This document shows, in pieces, positions 17,205 to 25,942 of a stretch of 64,000 nt of DNA. The DNA lies in NCBI RefSeq assembly GCF_016765675.1, contig NZ_JAESWB010000371.1:62001-126000 (forward strand), written 5' to 3'. Under the pieces are notes generated by a model, which had not been told where the DNA came from, made no database searches, and saw only the letters and a program-made list of their open reading frames with translations. Every line of letters begins with the position of its first letter. Position 1 is the first letter of the stretch. The stretch is from Neobacillus paridis. Lineage in GTDB: Bacteria; Bacillota; Bacilli; Bacillales; Cytobacillaceae. The translations under genes and the position numbers were made by a program.

Positions 17205-18353
17205 CTATTGTTTCATTAAGATGCTGCCAATCAGCATACGTTGTACCTGATTTGTACCATCGACAATTTGATAAATTTTCGCGTCTCTCATTAATCGTTC
17301 GACTGGATAATCTTTTATATATCCATATCCCCCAAAGATTTGAACAGCATCAGTTGTCACTTTCATGGCTACATCGGTTGCAAAACACTTTGACATCGAT
17401 ACCATAGCAGAGGTATATGCTGAAATGTTGGGGTACTCCTCGTCAACCCTTTTATTTGTTTCATAGACTAGGCAGCGGGCGGCTTCTAATTGGGTAGCAC
17501 AATCGGCCAGCATAAAACGGATTCCTTGAAAATCCCCAATTCGTTTATTAAATTGTTTGCGTTCCTTTGCATATTCAACCGCATGATCTAAGGCGCTTTG
17601 AGCAATTCCTAATCCAATAGCAGCGGCGCCCCAGGAACGCAGCATACTGGTTCCAACTTTAGTTAACATTTCCCAGCCTTCTCCTGGTTTCCCCAGTAAG
17701 GAATCATCATCAACCCAGCAATCTTCCAAAATTACGTCCCCTGTAGAGCTTCCATGGAGCCCCATTTTATCTTCAATTTTTCCGAATCTTAATCCGGGAC
17801 TGTCTTTATGGACAAGAAATGCTGAAATTTCATCTGCTTCTGTCTTCGCAAAAACTAGATAGTATTCAGACACTTGAGACAGTGTGGCAAAAATCTTTGT
17901 TCCGTTCAAAATATAACCACCATTAGGATCCTTTTTCGCTGTTGTACTTAATGCCTTGGCATCAGACCCGGCATTTGATTCTGTTAAACAAAAACAGCAA
18001 AGCTTATGACCGTTGGCTAAATTCGAATAAAATTTATCCAATTGAGTAGGATTTGCCAACAATGCAACCATACGTATTACAGAATGCGTAGATAATAATG
18101 TCGTTCCTATGGTGGCCATTCCTTTGCTGACTTCCTCTATCACTTTTGCCAGCAATAAGCTATTCGCTTCTATACCACCATATTTTTCTGGTAAAGTCAT
18201 TGTTAATAGACCATTTTCACCTAATATCTTTACGATATCATGCGGAAATTCATCTGTACGGTCTATTTCAGCCGCACGCGGCATAATTTGTTCCTTTGTA
18301 ATCCGTTTTACTATCTGAAGTAATTCATCATGGAATGTAAGTGTCTCAACCAT
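17205..18353 (-). CDS. Acyl-CoA dehydrogenase, first gene of the aro-liv operon
   Basis: The ~382-residue FAD flavoenzyme oxidises an acyl-CoA at C2-C3. Signatures are CFCLTESNAGSDA, the FAD/substrate loop near residue 130, the RKQFNKRIGDFQGIRFML helix and the C-terminal QIFGGYGYIKDYPVERLMRDAKI with IVDGTNQVQRMLIG. The catalytic base of the short-chain group is expected at the residue after VDGTN-type loop regions and cannot be confirmed by eye. The start is set at ATG 18353, nine bases after AAAGG; the upstream ATG at 18362 abuts that site. Two sigma-54 promoters lie upstream. Confidence 0.88.
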   Translation of the reverse strand: MVETLTFHDELLQIVKRITKEQIMPRAAEIDRTDEFPHDIVKILGENGLLTMTLPEKYGGIEANSLLLAKVIEEVSKGMATIGTTLLSTHSVIRMVALLANPTQLDKFYSNLANGHKLCCFCLTESNAGSDAKALSTTAKKDPNGGYILNGTKIFATLSQVSEYYLVFAKTEADEISAFLVHKDSPGLRFGKIEDKMGLHGSSTGDVILEDCWVDDDSLLGKPGEGWEMLTKVGTSMLRSWGAAAIGLGIAQSALDHAVEYAKERKQFNKRIGDFQGIRFMLADCATQLEAARCLVYETNKRVDEEYPNISAYTSAMVSMSKCFATDVAMKVTTDAVQIFGGYGYIKDYPVERLMRDAKIYQIVDGTNQVQRMLIGSILMKQ

Positions 18354-18529
18354 TTTTTTCATCCTTTATAATTAATTTCATCAAACTTAATTCCGATTAT
18401 TTAAAATTAACAGAAAATACTTTTGAGACTATACCTTTTCAAAACAAATCGATGATACTCCCCCTTTAATAAGTAATATTCAACAAAAATACGAATAAAT
18501 TAACTTGTAACTTTGTCTACTGTTTATAA

Positions 18530-18546
18530 TGCAAATATCGTGCCAA
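18530..18546 (-). promoter_or_regulatory. Sigma-54 promoter for the acyl-CoA dehydrogenase-aroQ-ydiB-liv operon
   Basis: The minus strand reads TTGGCACGATATTTGCA: a perfect -24 box (TTGGCACG) and -12 box (TTGCA) with GG-N10-GC spacing. It lies about 180 bases before the first start codon, a long leader. The surrounding 18363-19038 has no gene. Confidence 0.9.
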
Positions 18547-18790
18547 ATAACAAAAGCAATATATTTGGTTTTGTACGAAGTAATTGTTCATATATAAAAC
18601 TATTCATTTATTTGTTGTTCATTTTTTAAACGAAAGGTTCCGTGATTGATAAAGTGAAACTTCCATCAGTGGGGGATTTCTTTTTTGAAGATCATACGTT
18701 TAATGAATTTCCCATTTGATTTTAGGTCTTGTCAAATTGTTCTCCCCTTTATAAAAGATTTTTCAATAACAGCATGGCAATATCTTAATT

Positions 18791-18807
18791 TGCAAAACAC
18801 GTGCCAA
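18791..18807 (-). promoter_or_regulatory. Second, distal sigma-54 promoter
   Basis: The minus strand reads TTGGCACGTGTTTTGCA, a full sigma-54 match, 261 bases upstream of the first one and same orientation. It may be a tandem promoter of the same operon or start a short transcript. No coding frame with a ribosome site lies between them. Confidence 0.8.
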
Positions 18808-18816
18808 AAGGAAAAA

Positions 18817-18843
18817 ATTTCACTTTAACATATAAAGTGAAAT
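18817..18843. promoter_or_regulatory. 11-bp inverted repeat, candidate activator site
   Basis: ATTTCACTTTA (18817-18827) and TAAAGTGAAAT (18833-18843) form perfect arms with a five-base spacer. It lies 10 bases upstream of the distal sigma-54 promoter and about 270 bases upstream of the proximal one. A related half-site (TCACTTT) occurs upstream of the 29.2-kb promoter. Activator binding is inferred. Confidence 0.45.
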
Positions 18844-19038
18844 CGAAATGTTAGTATCCAAAATGGGATTTGAGTCCTACCTACATTGTATTTCATACTC
18901 CATGAATATCAGAAAATACTATAAATTTAACAATTTCAAAATAACTTTTATTCAAAATAACCCTTTTGGCGTTCACTTTTGCATCATCTCTTTTTTTGCA
19001 AATGTTCAATTTGCGGACGTACCAGTTCCGATCTGTGT

Positions 19039-19842
19039 TTAGGCAAAGTAATCCTTGGCTTTCTGCAAGCAACGTCGTGCATACTCCTCATAGCCTATTT
19101 CGCGTACAAGATCAGAATGAGGTATTTCTAATGAATAAGGGATTTCTGGCATGTGACTGATAATGGATTTTATATCAATTTCCCCTTCCCCCAAATAAAG
19201 CCGCTCTTGTCGTGCTGTATGAATAAGTCCCTCTGTAGTATTTGGAATTTCTCCTGACGCATCGCAAACATGGGCATAATGGAGCCATTCCCTTGGTACA
19301 TCAAGCAATTCATTTAAACCAATTTTTGAGCGATGAAAATGGAGTGTATCAATTAGTATTCCACCGTTGTCGCAGTTCGCTTTTCCAACGATTTCTTTAG
19401 CATCGGCTAATGTTGCGCAATGATACCAAGTTATAAATTCCAAATCAATCGTTAAGCCATATGGCTTAGCCAGCTCACAAATTTCGGCAAAACATTCAAC
19501 CGCAAACGGACGATTATTTGTTAAAACAGTTGTAAGCACGTGCTTGCCTCCTAATTCAGCAGCTGCTTCAAAGTCAGGTTCATAGATTTTTGGATTGACA
19601 CCATCATAAATTCGGACCATTTCTATATCCAAAAGCTCAATCCCAGTATTCTGTAGAGCCTGTTTTGTTTCACGAAGCATTTCTTTCTTTTCCGCTAAGG
19701 GATATTGTGGTTCATTGACCGTCCCTAGAGGGATGGTTCGAAAACTAACATAATCATACCCTGTTTTTGCAGCCATATAAGTCATTTCTGCAGGACTATA
19801 TTCCAACACGGTCAGATGAGCTAATGAAAATCTTTTTGTCAT
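19039..19842 (-). CDS. Second TIM-barrel isomerase/dehydratase family protein
   Basis: The ~267-residue xylose-isomerase-like TIM barrel is only distantly like the one at 15904. Candidate metal ligands are Glu in IDLEFITW, Asp in ILIDTLHFHRS, His/Asp in YAHVCDAS and Glu in YSLEIPHSD. Members act on keto-sugars, inositols or dehydroshikimate. The start is ATG 19842 after AAAGGACGG; the longer frame would run into the DUF554 gene. It is the last gene of the operon that begins at 29.0 kb. Confidence 0.8.
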   Translation of the reverse strand: MTKRFSLAHLTVLEYSPAEMTYMAAKTGYDYVSFRTIPLGTVNEPQYPLAEKKEMLRETKQALQNTGIELLDIEMVRIYDGVNPKIYEPDFEAAAELGGKHVLTTVLTNNRPFAVECFAEICELAKPYGLTIDLEFITWYHCATLADAKEIVGKANCDNGGILIDTLHFHRSKIGLNELLDVPREWLHYAHVCDASGEIPNTTEGLIHTARQERLYLGEGEIDIKSIISHMPEIPYSLEIPHSDLVREIGYEEYARRCLQKAKDYFA

Positions 19843-19900
19843 TTTGATTGTCCGTCCTTTCATAAACTTGCATCGATTAAGTGGGATACAAAATATCAAA

Positions 19901-20620
19901 CTAGGAAAAAAGAATGGCAAATAATTTAGAAATCGGCATGGCAATGATTAGTGCTGGAAGCATGTTGCCGATCGGAAATGATTTAATTCCGCTGATCCGA
20001 AAGCCTGTAGCTAACATAATCAGACCGCCGACTGCCGAAAAGTCATTAATCATATATGGCTCTGTAAGCGGCAGAATGGTGCCTGCGCTAAAAAATAACG
20101 TAATCATAACCAGAAATTGGGGGATAGCAATTGTCATGACCAAATAGCCTAGAGTCGTGGCAAATATGGCAGCCGTAAATAAATCAAGAAAGGCTTTCGA
20201 AATCAACAGGGAAGCCTCCCCGGTAATTCCTTCATTTAAAGCACCAAAAATTCCTGTTCCGCTCGTACAAAAAAGGACCACAATGGCAATAAACTTTTCC
20301 ATGACATCCTCATTCACATTACTTGAGCGGTCTTTGAAGAAAAACCACTCCGTCGGCGTCCGAATTTTATTGACACACCATTCAATTCCTTTTTCTAGCT
20401 TAATAATTTCCCCAATAGCACTCCCGATTAATAACGACAAAATTACCGGTGGAAGTGAATCGATTTTAATAATTGAATTAACTCCCATTCCCATGGAAGC
20501 CACGCCAAAAGTTAACGGCATTACTTTACATAAACGATTGGGAATTTTATTTTGGAAAAATGCGCCTAAAAAGCCGCCTAAAATAATCGCTAAACCATTG
20601 ATTATTGGACCGATTGGCAT
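19901..20620 (-). CDS. DUF554 (YdfK family) membrane protein
   Basis: The 239-residue membrane protein has about seven helices. PIGPIINGLAIILGGFLGAFF at the N-terminus and FCTSGTGIFGALNEGITG are characteristic of DUF554. Function is unknown; a role as small-molecule transporter is often suspected. It lies between the ThDP enzyme and a TIM-barrel gene in the catabolic operon, so uptake or exchange of a pathway compound is possible. Confidence 0.8.
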   Translation of the reverse strand: MPIGPIINGLAIILGGFLGAFFQNKIPNRLCKVMPLTFGVASMGMGVNSIIKIDSLPPVILSLLIGSAIGEIIKLEKGIEWCVNKIRTPTEWFFFKDRSSNVNEDVMEKFIAIVVLFCTSGTGIFGALNEGITGEASLLISKAFLDLFTAAIFATTLGYLVMTIAIPQFLVMITLFFSAGTILPLTEPYMINDFSAVGGLIMLATGFRISGIKSFPIGNMLPALIIAMPISKLFAILFS

Positions 20621-20731
20621 AAGCTCTCTCCTTTATGTCTAAAAACGTATGTAAAATGATCCACTTTCTCTGTTAGAGCTAAAAGAAGAGATAGGCGCTA
20701 ACATTCCTATCCCTCCCTTATTATCAGAGAA

Positions 20732-22495
20732 TTATAAAGGCACACTTACGTGTGATTTTTTCTCATTTGGCGAATAAATATCATTAATATTCCAATGGCC
20801 GTTTGTTGGTGTAGGAACATTCACCATGGATACATCAATGACACATGGTTTATTGGAGGCAATCGCCTTTTCCAGTGCCGGTTTAAATTCAGCCGCCGAT
20901 TCAATTTTAATCCCTTCGACACCAAATGACCGGGCCATTGCGGCAAAGTCTGGAGTATAAGGTTTTCCATCCTTATAAAAGATCGTTCCAAAGGTCGTGT
21001 CAAAATGGGCCTTTTCCAGTCCCGCAATAACCCCATAGGAGCTGTTGTTCATAATGACCCATATAACACCAATATTTTCTTCTGCAGCCGTTGCCAGCAC
21101 GGCAGGATTTTGTCCAAAGCCCCCATCGCCGACTAATGAAACAACCACCCGATCAGGCTTTGCCACCTTCACACCGACAGCTGCCGGTGAACCGAATCCC
21201 ATTGTGGCAAATCCCCCTGGGGTAAGCACGGTTCCTGCTTCATAAATAGGGAATCTTTGGGCAACACCATTTTTGTTCCAGCCAACATCTGTTGTAATAA
21301 AGGCATCTTTGGGCAACGCTTCCCGAACTTCTTGTAAAATCCTTTCCGGCCTCATTGGGAAGCTTTCGTCCTTAACATGCTGCTCATTGTCTTTCGTAAA
21401 TCCTTCTTTAAAATCCTTAATTTCCTGCTTTAAATCTTCATTGGAAAGTCCTGCTGGTACTAATCGTTTGGCTACTTTGTTTAGCACTTTTAATGCTTCT
21501 TTAATATCGGCAACAACACCGATTTCAACCGGATAATTCCGGCCAATCTCATTTGGATCAATATCAATATGAATTAATTTAGTGGGCGGAAAATTAAACG
21601 TATACTCCTCTTCCCAAGAGCTGCTGTCAGCCTCTGAAAATCTGGTACCAATTGCTAAAATATAATCCGCTTGTTTGGTTTTTTCATTGGTGAGTTTCGA
21701 GCCCCAATAACCAGCCAAACCTAGCGATAATGGGTGATCATCCGATACAACCCCTTTACCCTTCATACTGTTAGCCACTGGAAGATTGAGATGATCAACC
21801 AACTCCCTTACTTCTTCAGCCGCATCAGCAATTACTATTCCACCGCCAACATATAGCAGTGGATTATCGGCATTGATCAAAGTCAGAATGATTTTCTCTG
21901 CTGTTTCCACATCAATGGTCGGTTTGGTTAACTTTTTGGTATGATGTTTAAGTCTCTCAAACAAGCTCGTATCGATTTCCTTTGAAAAAATATCCATAGG
22001 AACAGATACTAAAACCGGTCCCCGGCGCCCGCTTTCCGCTAATTGAAAGGCCTTCTCGATAATTTCAGGGAATAATTCGGGCCGCTCCACCCGCCATGCC
22101 CGTTTGACAATCGGCCGAAAGATTTCAAATTGAGAGGCATCTGAGTGCAAATTCACTTCTTGGAAAGCATTTTTTCCATAGTAATGGCTTGGAACATCCC
22201 CCGCAATGACAACCATCGGGATGGAATCTAATGCCGCAGTACCAATTGCCGTTGCCGTATTCGTCAGTCCCGGTCCAATATGGGATAGAACAACTGATGC
22301 CTTTTTTGTTACTCTGGCATACCCATCTGCCATATGTCCGGCAACCTGTTCATGGCGGGTATTGATAAATTTAATCGAACTTTTCTCTAACTCAGCTAAA
22401 ACGGCAATATTGGTGTGTCCGCAAAGTCCAAAAATATGTTCAATTCCGCGGTGTTCTAAGTATTTCACTAATTGTCTAGATACTAACTCTTTCAC
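20732..22495 (-). CDS. Thiamine-diphosphate-dependent enzyme (acetolactate synthase-like fold)
   Basis: The 587-residue protein has three ThDP-enzyme domains: an N-terminal Pyr domain with the catalytic Glu in NTRHEQVAGHMADG (~residue 48), a central domain with a dinucleotide-like fold (PLLYVGGGIV), and a PP domain with the metal/ThDP motif GDGGFGQNPAV...NNSSYG. It is not a clear acetolactate synthase; relatives include 2-oxoacid decarboxylases, IolD and cyclohexane-1,2-dione hydrolase. In this operon, C-C cleavage of a dione or 2-oxo acid is likely. Start is GTG after AGGAGG. Confidence 0.82.
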   Translation of the reverse strand: MKELVSRQLVKYLEHRGIEHIFGLCGHTNIAVLAELEKSSIKFINTRHEQVAGHMADGYARVTKKASVVLSHIGPGLTNTATAIGTAALDSIPMVVIAGDVPSHYYGKNAFQEVNLHSDASQFEIFRPIVKRAWRVERPELFPEIIEKAFQLAESGRRGPVLVSVPMDIFSKEIDTSLFERLKHHTKKLTKPTIDVETAEKIILTLINADNPLLYVGGGIVIADAAEEVRELVDHLNLPVANSMKGKGVVSDDHPLSLGLAGYWGSKLTNEKTKQADYILAIGTRFSEADSSSWEEEYTFNFPPTKLIHIDIDPNEIGRNYPVEIGVVADIKEALKVLNKVAKRLVPAGLSNEDLKQEIKDFKEGFTKDNEQHVKDESFPMRPERILQEVREALPKDAFITTDVGWNKNGVAQRFPIYEAGTVLTPGGFATMGFGSPAAVGVKVAKPDRVVVSLVGDGGFGQNPAVLATAAEENIGVIWVIMNNSSYGVIAGLEKAHFDTTFGTIFYKDGKPYTPDFAAMARSFGVEGIKIESAAEFKPALEKAIASNKPCVIDVSMVNVPTPTNGHWNINDIYSPNEKKSHVSVPL

Positions 22496-22523
22496 GTATT
22501 TTTAATGCCTCCTTAATAGAATG

Positions 22524-23309
22524 CTAGTTTCCAGTAAATACTGGTTTTCGTTTTTCTAAGAATGCGTTAATTCCTTCCCGGTGGTCTTCTGTACCCCTCA
22601 GAATTGTGTGGATTTCATTTTCCTTTGCCAGAATATCTTCAAATTTAAACTGTGCGGACTGATTGATGATTAATTTGGAGTATACTAATGCTTGAAATGG
22701 ACCTTCGCAAATTTCGTTAGCTAATTCAACAGCCTTGTCAATCTGCTGCCCTTTTGGAACAATTTCCATCGAAAATCCGTATTTTACGGCTTCCTCTACC
22801 GTAATCTTCATCCCTTTCCAAATCCATTCTTTGGCTTTCCATTCTCCTACAATCCTAGGCAAATGATAATGAATTCCCAAATCCGGAGTTAAACCCACAT
22901 TCTTAAAGGATAAGATCAATTTGGTATTTTCTTCAGCAACAATTAGATCCGATGCCAAGGCTAGACTAAATCCAGCCCCGGCAGCATAGCCGTGTATGGC
23001 GGAAATTATAACTTTTGGCATTTTTCGCAAACGTTCGATAATACTCGAGGAAAGATCCATCTTCTGCTTAATCAGAGCCGGGCTGAACCCTTCCGCTTCT
23101 GCCATCCCTTTTATATCCCCGCCGGTACAAAAGGCTCTCCCCTTACCTGCAAGAATAATCACTTTAATGTTCGGGTCGAACTCCAGCTCATTTACAATTT
23201 TCATTAAATTTCCTTTTAAATTAGAACTTAAAGCGTTTAAGCTCTCTGGTTCGTTTAAATATATTTGAGCGATACCATTGTTTTTCTCTAGCAGGATGCT
23301 TTCTTCCAT
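22524..23309 (-). CDS. Enoyl-CoA hydratase/isomerase family protein, PaaG-like
   Basis: The 261-residue crotonase-fold protein has the oxyanion-hole segments GRAFCTGGDIKGMA and IHGYAAGAGFSLALASD. The usual second catalytic Glu position reads NVGLTPDLGIHYHLPR with Asp, as in PaaG-type double-bond isomerases, in place of the pair of Glu found in hydratases. So isomerisation or C-C chemistry is more likely than simple hydration. It lies 28 bases from the ThDP enzyme gene and is transcribed with it. Confidence 0.82.
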   Translation of the reverse strand: MEESILLEKNNGIAQIYLNEPESLNALSSNLKGNLMKIVNELEFDPNIKVIILAGKGRAFCTGGDIKGMAEAEGFSPALIKQKMDLSSSIIERLRKMPKVIISAIHGYAAGAGFSLALASDLIVAEENTKLILSFKNVGLTPDLGIHYHLPRIVGEWKAKEWIWKGMKITVEEAVKYGFSMEIVPKGQQIDKAVELANEICEGPFQALVYSKLIINQSAQFKFEDILAKENEIHTILRGTEDHREGINAFLEKRKPVFTGN

Positions 23310-23338
23310 GTGGTGCCCCCTAACCGAAATACAAGATA

Positions 23339-24763
23339 TTAATCTACGATTTGATAAACGATCATTTTCATCTCCGTCATCTCTTCAATTGCATAGCGTG
23401 GGCCCTCACGGCCAATACCACTATACTTCACGCCCCCGTAAGGCCAATGATCCAGTCTGAAATTAGAAGTTCCGTTTATCACAACTCCCCCTACTTCAAG
23501 GGCCTGAGCAAATTTATAAGCTAAATCCATTTGGTTGGTGAAGATTCCCGCTTGGAGGCCAAATTCTGAATTGTTCGTTGCTTCAATGGCCTCTTCGATT
23601 GTTTTGTATGGGATCACACTGACAATCGGTCCAAATACTTCGTCACAAACGACTTTACTATGATGAGGTGGCCTTAAAAGGACTGTTGGTTTAACAATCG
23701 CCCCGTCTCTCTGGCCGCCGCTGAGAACTTCGGCTCCCATACTTACTGCCTCGTCAATCCAATCCATAATTCTTTTTGCGTTAGCTTCATCCACCATACT
23801 TCCGACATCTGTATCAGGTAAAAGAGGATCACCGACTTTTAATGCCTCTACTTCTTCTTTAAATAACCTAGTAAACTCGGAAATAACTGATTCGTGCACA
23901 TAAACTCGCTGGACAGAAATACAGCTTTGCCCCGAATTGCTGTATCCTGTTCTTGCACACATTTTGGCAGCACGGGCTATATCGGCATCTTCATGGACAA
24001 TGGTGGAGGCGTTCCCGCCCAGTTCTAAAAGAACCTTCTTAATGCCTGCAAGCTGGCAAATATTTTTACTGGCCACAAGACCACCGGTAAAAGAAATCAC
24101 ATTTACTCGGTCGTCTTTGACAATTTGCTGTACGGCATCCCGTCTTCCAAGAACCATGTTAATAGATGTTTTAGGAAAACCTGCTTCTAATAGCAGTTTC
24201 ACAAATTCGGTTGCAATTAATGTTGCGGGGGTAGCCGGTTTTAAGATGACACTATTTCCCCCGGCAAAGGCCGGACCTATCTTATGGGCAACTAAATTTA
24301 GCGGCGCATTAAAAGGGCTGATCGCCGCAACGACACCAACCGGAACACGAAATGTTGCCGCAATTGCCTTTGTTCCCCGTGACGATGTATCACCAGGTAG
24401 CGTTTCCCCAAATAGCCTTTTGGCTTCCTCCGCTGATAACTCCAGCGTTTCTACTGAACGGGTTACTTCATCTAACGTATAGCGTAACGGTTTACCCAAC
24501 TCTTGAGATATAATTTTGGCAAATTGCTCTTTTCGCTCCTCAAGTAACTGCGCAGCCTTCTTCAAGGTTGCTGCCCGTTCATGTGCCGGAATACTTGCAA
24601 CTTCTTTTTTGGCAGCATATGCGGAAGCGATGGCATTTTCAACATCCGCTTCTGATGCCTGAAACTGCTTTCCTATTTCTTCCTTCGTATAAGGATTATA
24701 GATTGATAAAGAGTTATCTTCATTTTCCAGCCATTTTCCATTCACATAGGATTGTGCCAGCAT
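23339..24763 (-). CDS. NAD(P)-dependent aldehyde dehydrogenase
   Basis: The 474-residue ALDH superfamily enzyme has the active-site Glu in LLELGGNAS and the nucleophile Cys in SNSGQSCISVQR. The cofactor region ISPFNAPLNLVAHK and FGPIVSVIPY are present. It should oxidise an aldehyde to the acid, perhaps the product of the neighbouring alcohol dehydrogenase or ThDP enzyme. Length and start (ATG after GGAGG) are normal. Confidence 0.9.
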   Translation of the reverse strand: MLAQSYVNGKWLENEDNSLSIYNPYTKEEIGKQFQASEADVENAIASAYAAKKEVASIPAHERAATLKKAAQLLEERKEQFAKIISQELGKPLRYTLDEVTRSVETLELSAEEAKRLFGETLPGDTSSRGTKAIAATFRVPVGVVAAISPFNAPLNLVAHKIGPAFAGGNSVILKPATPATLIATEFVKLLLEAGFPKTSINMVLGRRDAVQQIVKDDRVNVISFTGGLVASKNICQLAGIKKVLLELGGNASTIVHEDADIARAAKMCARTGYSNSGQSCISVQRVYVHESVISEFTRLFKEEVEALKVGDPLLPDTDVGSMVDEANAKRIMDWIDEAVSMGAEVLSGGQRDGAIVKPTVLLRPPHHSKVVCDEVFGPIVSVIPYKTIEEAIEATNNSEFGLQAGIFTNQMDLAYKFAQALEVGGVVINGTSNFRLDHWPYGGVKYSGIGREGPRYAIEEMTEMKMIVYQIVD

Positions 24764-24850
24764 CTGTTAACCTCCATTTCAATTTCTATTGTTGTTCCAT
24801 TATTATCTATTCCCTCTTAACCGCTTTTCTAAGGCGTTCATATCAGGAAT

Positions 24851-25891
24851 TTACAGTTCTGCTTTAAAAAGAACTTTGCCAGCTTCTTTATTTTTCATTA
24901 ATTCAAAAGCTTTGAGCGCATCATTGAAACCTAATGTATGGGTGACCATTTTGTCAATCTTTACAACACCATTTTCAAGCCATCTGTTAGCCGTTTCATA
25001 ATGACGCGGTAAACTTCCAACTACCCCTTTAATCGTTAAGTTTTGCCGAACAACCTGTGTCAGCGGCTTAATTGTGGACTCTTTACCAAAGCCCATTAAA
25101 TACACTTCGCCTGCACCTTTTGCCATGGCAATGGCTTGCTCAATTGATGTTCCAGTTCCTCCAGCTTCAATCACTACATCAGCACCCAGCCCGTTTGTCA
25201 ATTCTTTTACGGTTTCAGCTGCATGGCTGTCACCATTATTTAAAACTATATCAGCACCTAATCCTTTGGCAATTTGCAAGCGCTTTTCATCCACTGAAGT
25301 CCCTACAACGATGATTTTTCCCGCTCCTGCTGCTTTAGCTGCTTGAATCGAAAACAATCCAAGCGGCCCTGGACCTACTACGGCCACTGTATCTCCAGCC
25401 GTGATTGGATTGGATTCCAACGCATGGACAACAATGGAGATTGGTTCAAGGAACGCCGCTTCTTCATATGAAATGTTGTCTGGCAGCACATGGACGCCAA
25501 TAGCCGGAAAGGCGATGTATTCGGCGTAAGTCCCATCGAAATCAATCCCGAGATGATCCCAATCTGGACATAAGTTGATATTTCCCTGTCGGCAATAATG
25601 ACAGTGACCACAGCCTAATAACGCCTCCATACCAACCCGGTCACCAATCTTTACATGTTTTACATTTGCACCAACTTCGACAATTTCACCTGCCCCTTCA
25701 TGACCAAGTATAATCGGTGGATTTACCGGACTTCTGCCGACATATTTCCAGTCAGCAAGTAAAATATCGGTTCCACATACTCCGGTTGCATGGATTTTAA
25801 CGAGGACCTCATCTGGTTTAATTTTTGGAATCGGTACTTCTTTAATTTCGACAAATCCTGGTTCTGGCCTTGTTTTTACAACGGCTTTCAT
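24851..25891 (-). CDS. Zinc-dependent alcohol dehydrogenase (MDR, sorbitol/threonine type)
   Basis: The 346-residue MDR enzyme has the catalytic zinc Cys in TGVCGTD, the GHEGAGEI motif, a structural-zinc lobe with four Cys (GCGHCHYCRQGNINLC) and a Rossmann loop VVGPGPLGL. Relatives oxidise polyols and secondary alcohols. The start is set at ATG 25891, nine bases after AAGGAG, two codons inside the longest frame. It sits between the SDR and ALDH genes, which suggests successive oxidation of a hydroxyl compound. Confidence 0.88.
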   Translation of the reverse strand: MKAVVKTRPEPGFVEIKEVPIPKIKPDEVLVKIHATGVCGTDILLADWKYVGRSPVNPPIILGHEGAGEIVEVGANVKHVKIGDRVGMEALLGCGHCHYCRQGNINLCPDWDHLGIDFDGTYAEYIAFPAIGVHVLPDNISYEEAAFLEPISIVVHALESNPITAGDTVAVVGPGPLGLFSIQAAKAAGAGKIIVVGTSVDEKRLQIAKGLGADIVLNNGDSHAAETVKELTNGLGADVVIEAGGTGTSIEQAIAMAKGAGEVYLMGFGKESTIKPLTQVVRQNLTIKGVVGSLPRHYETANRWLENGVVKIDKMVTHTLGFNDALKAFELMKNKEAGKVLFKAEL

Positions 25892-25942
25892 TCTCAAACA
25901 CTCCTTAAAGGTAATAATAGATTTTAGATTGAAATAATTCTT

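Noticed and set aside
20687..20711. Small hairpin GATAGG/CCTATC between the ThDP gene and DUF554 as a terminator
   Set aside because: The stem is only six pairs and no T-run follows; it would split an operon with no other evidence of a break.
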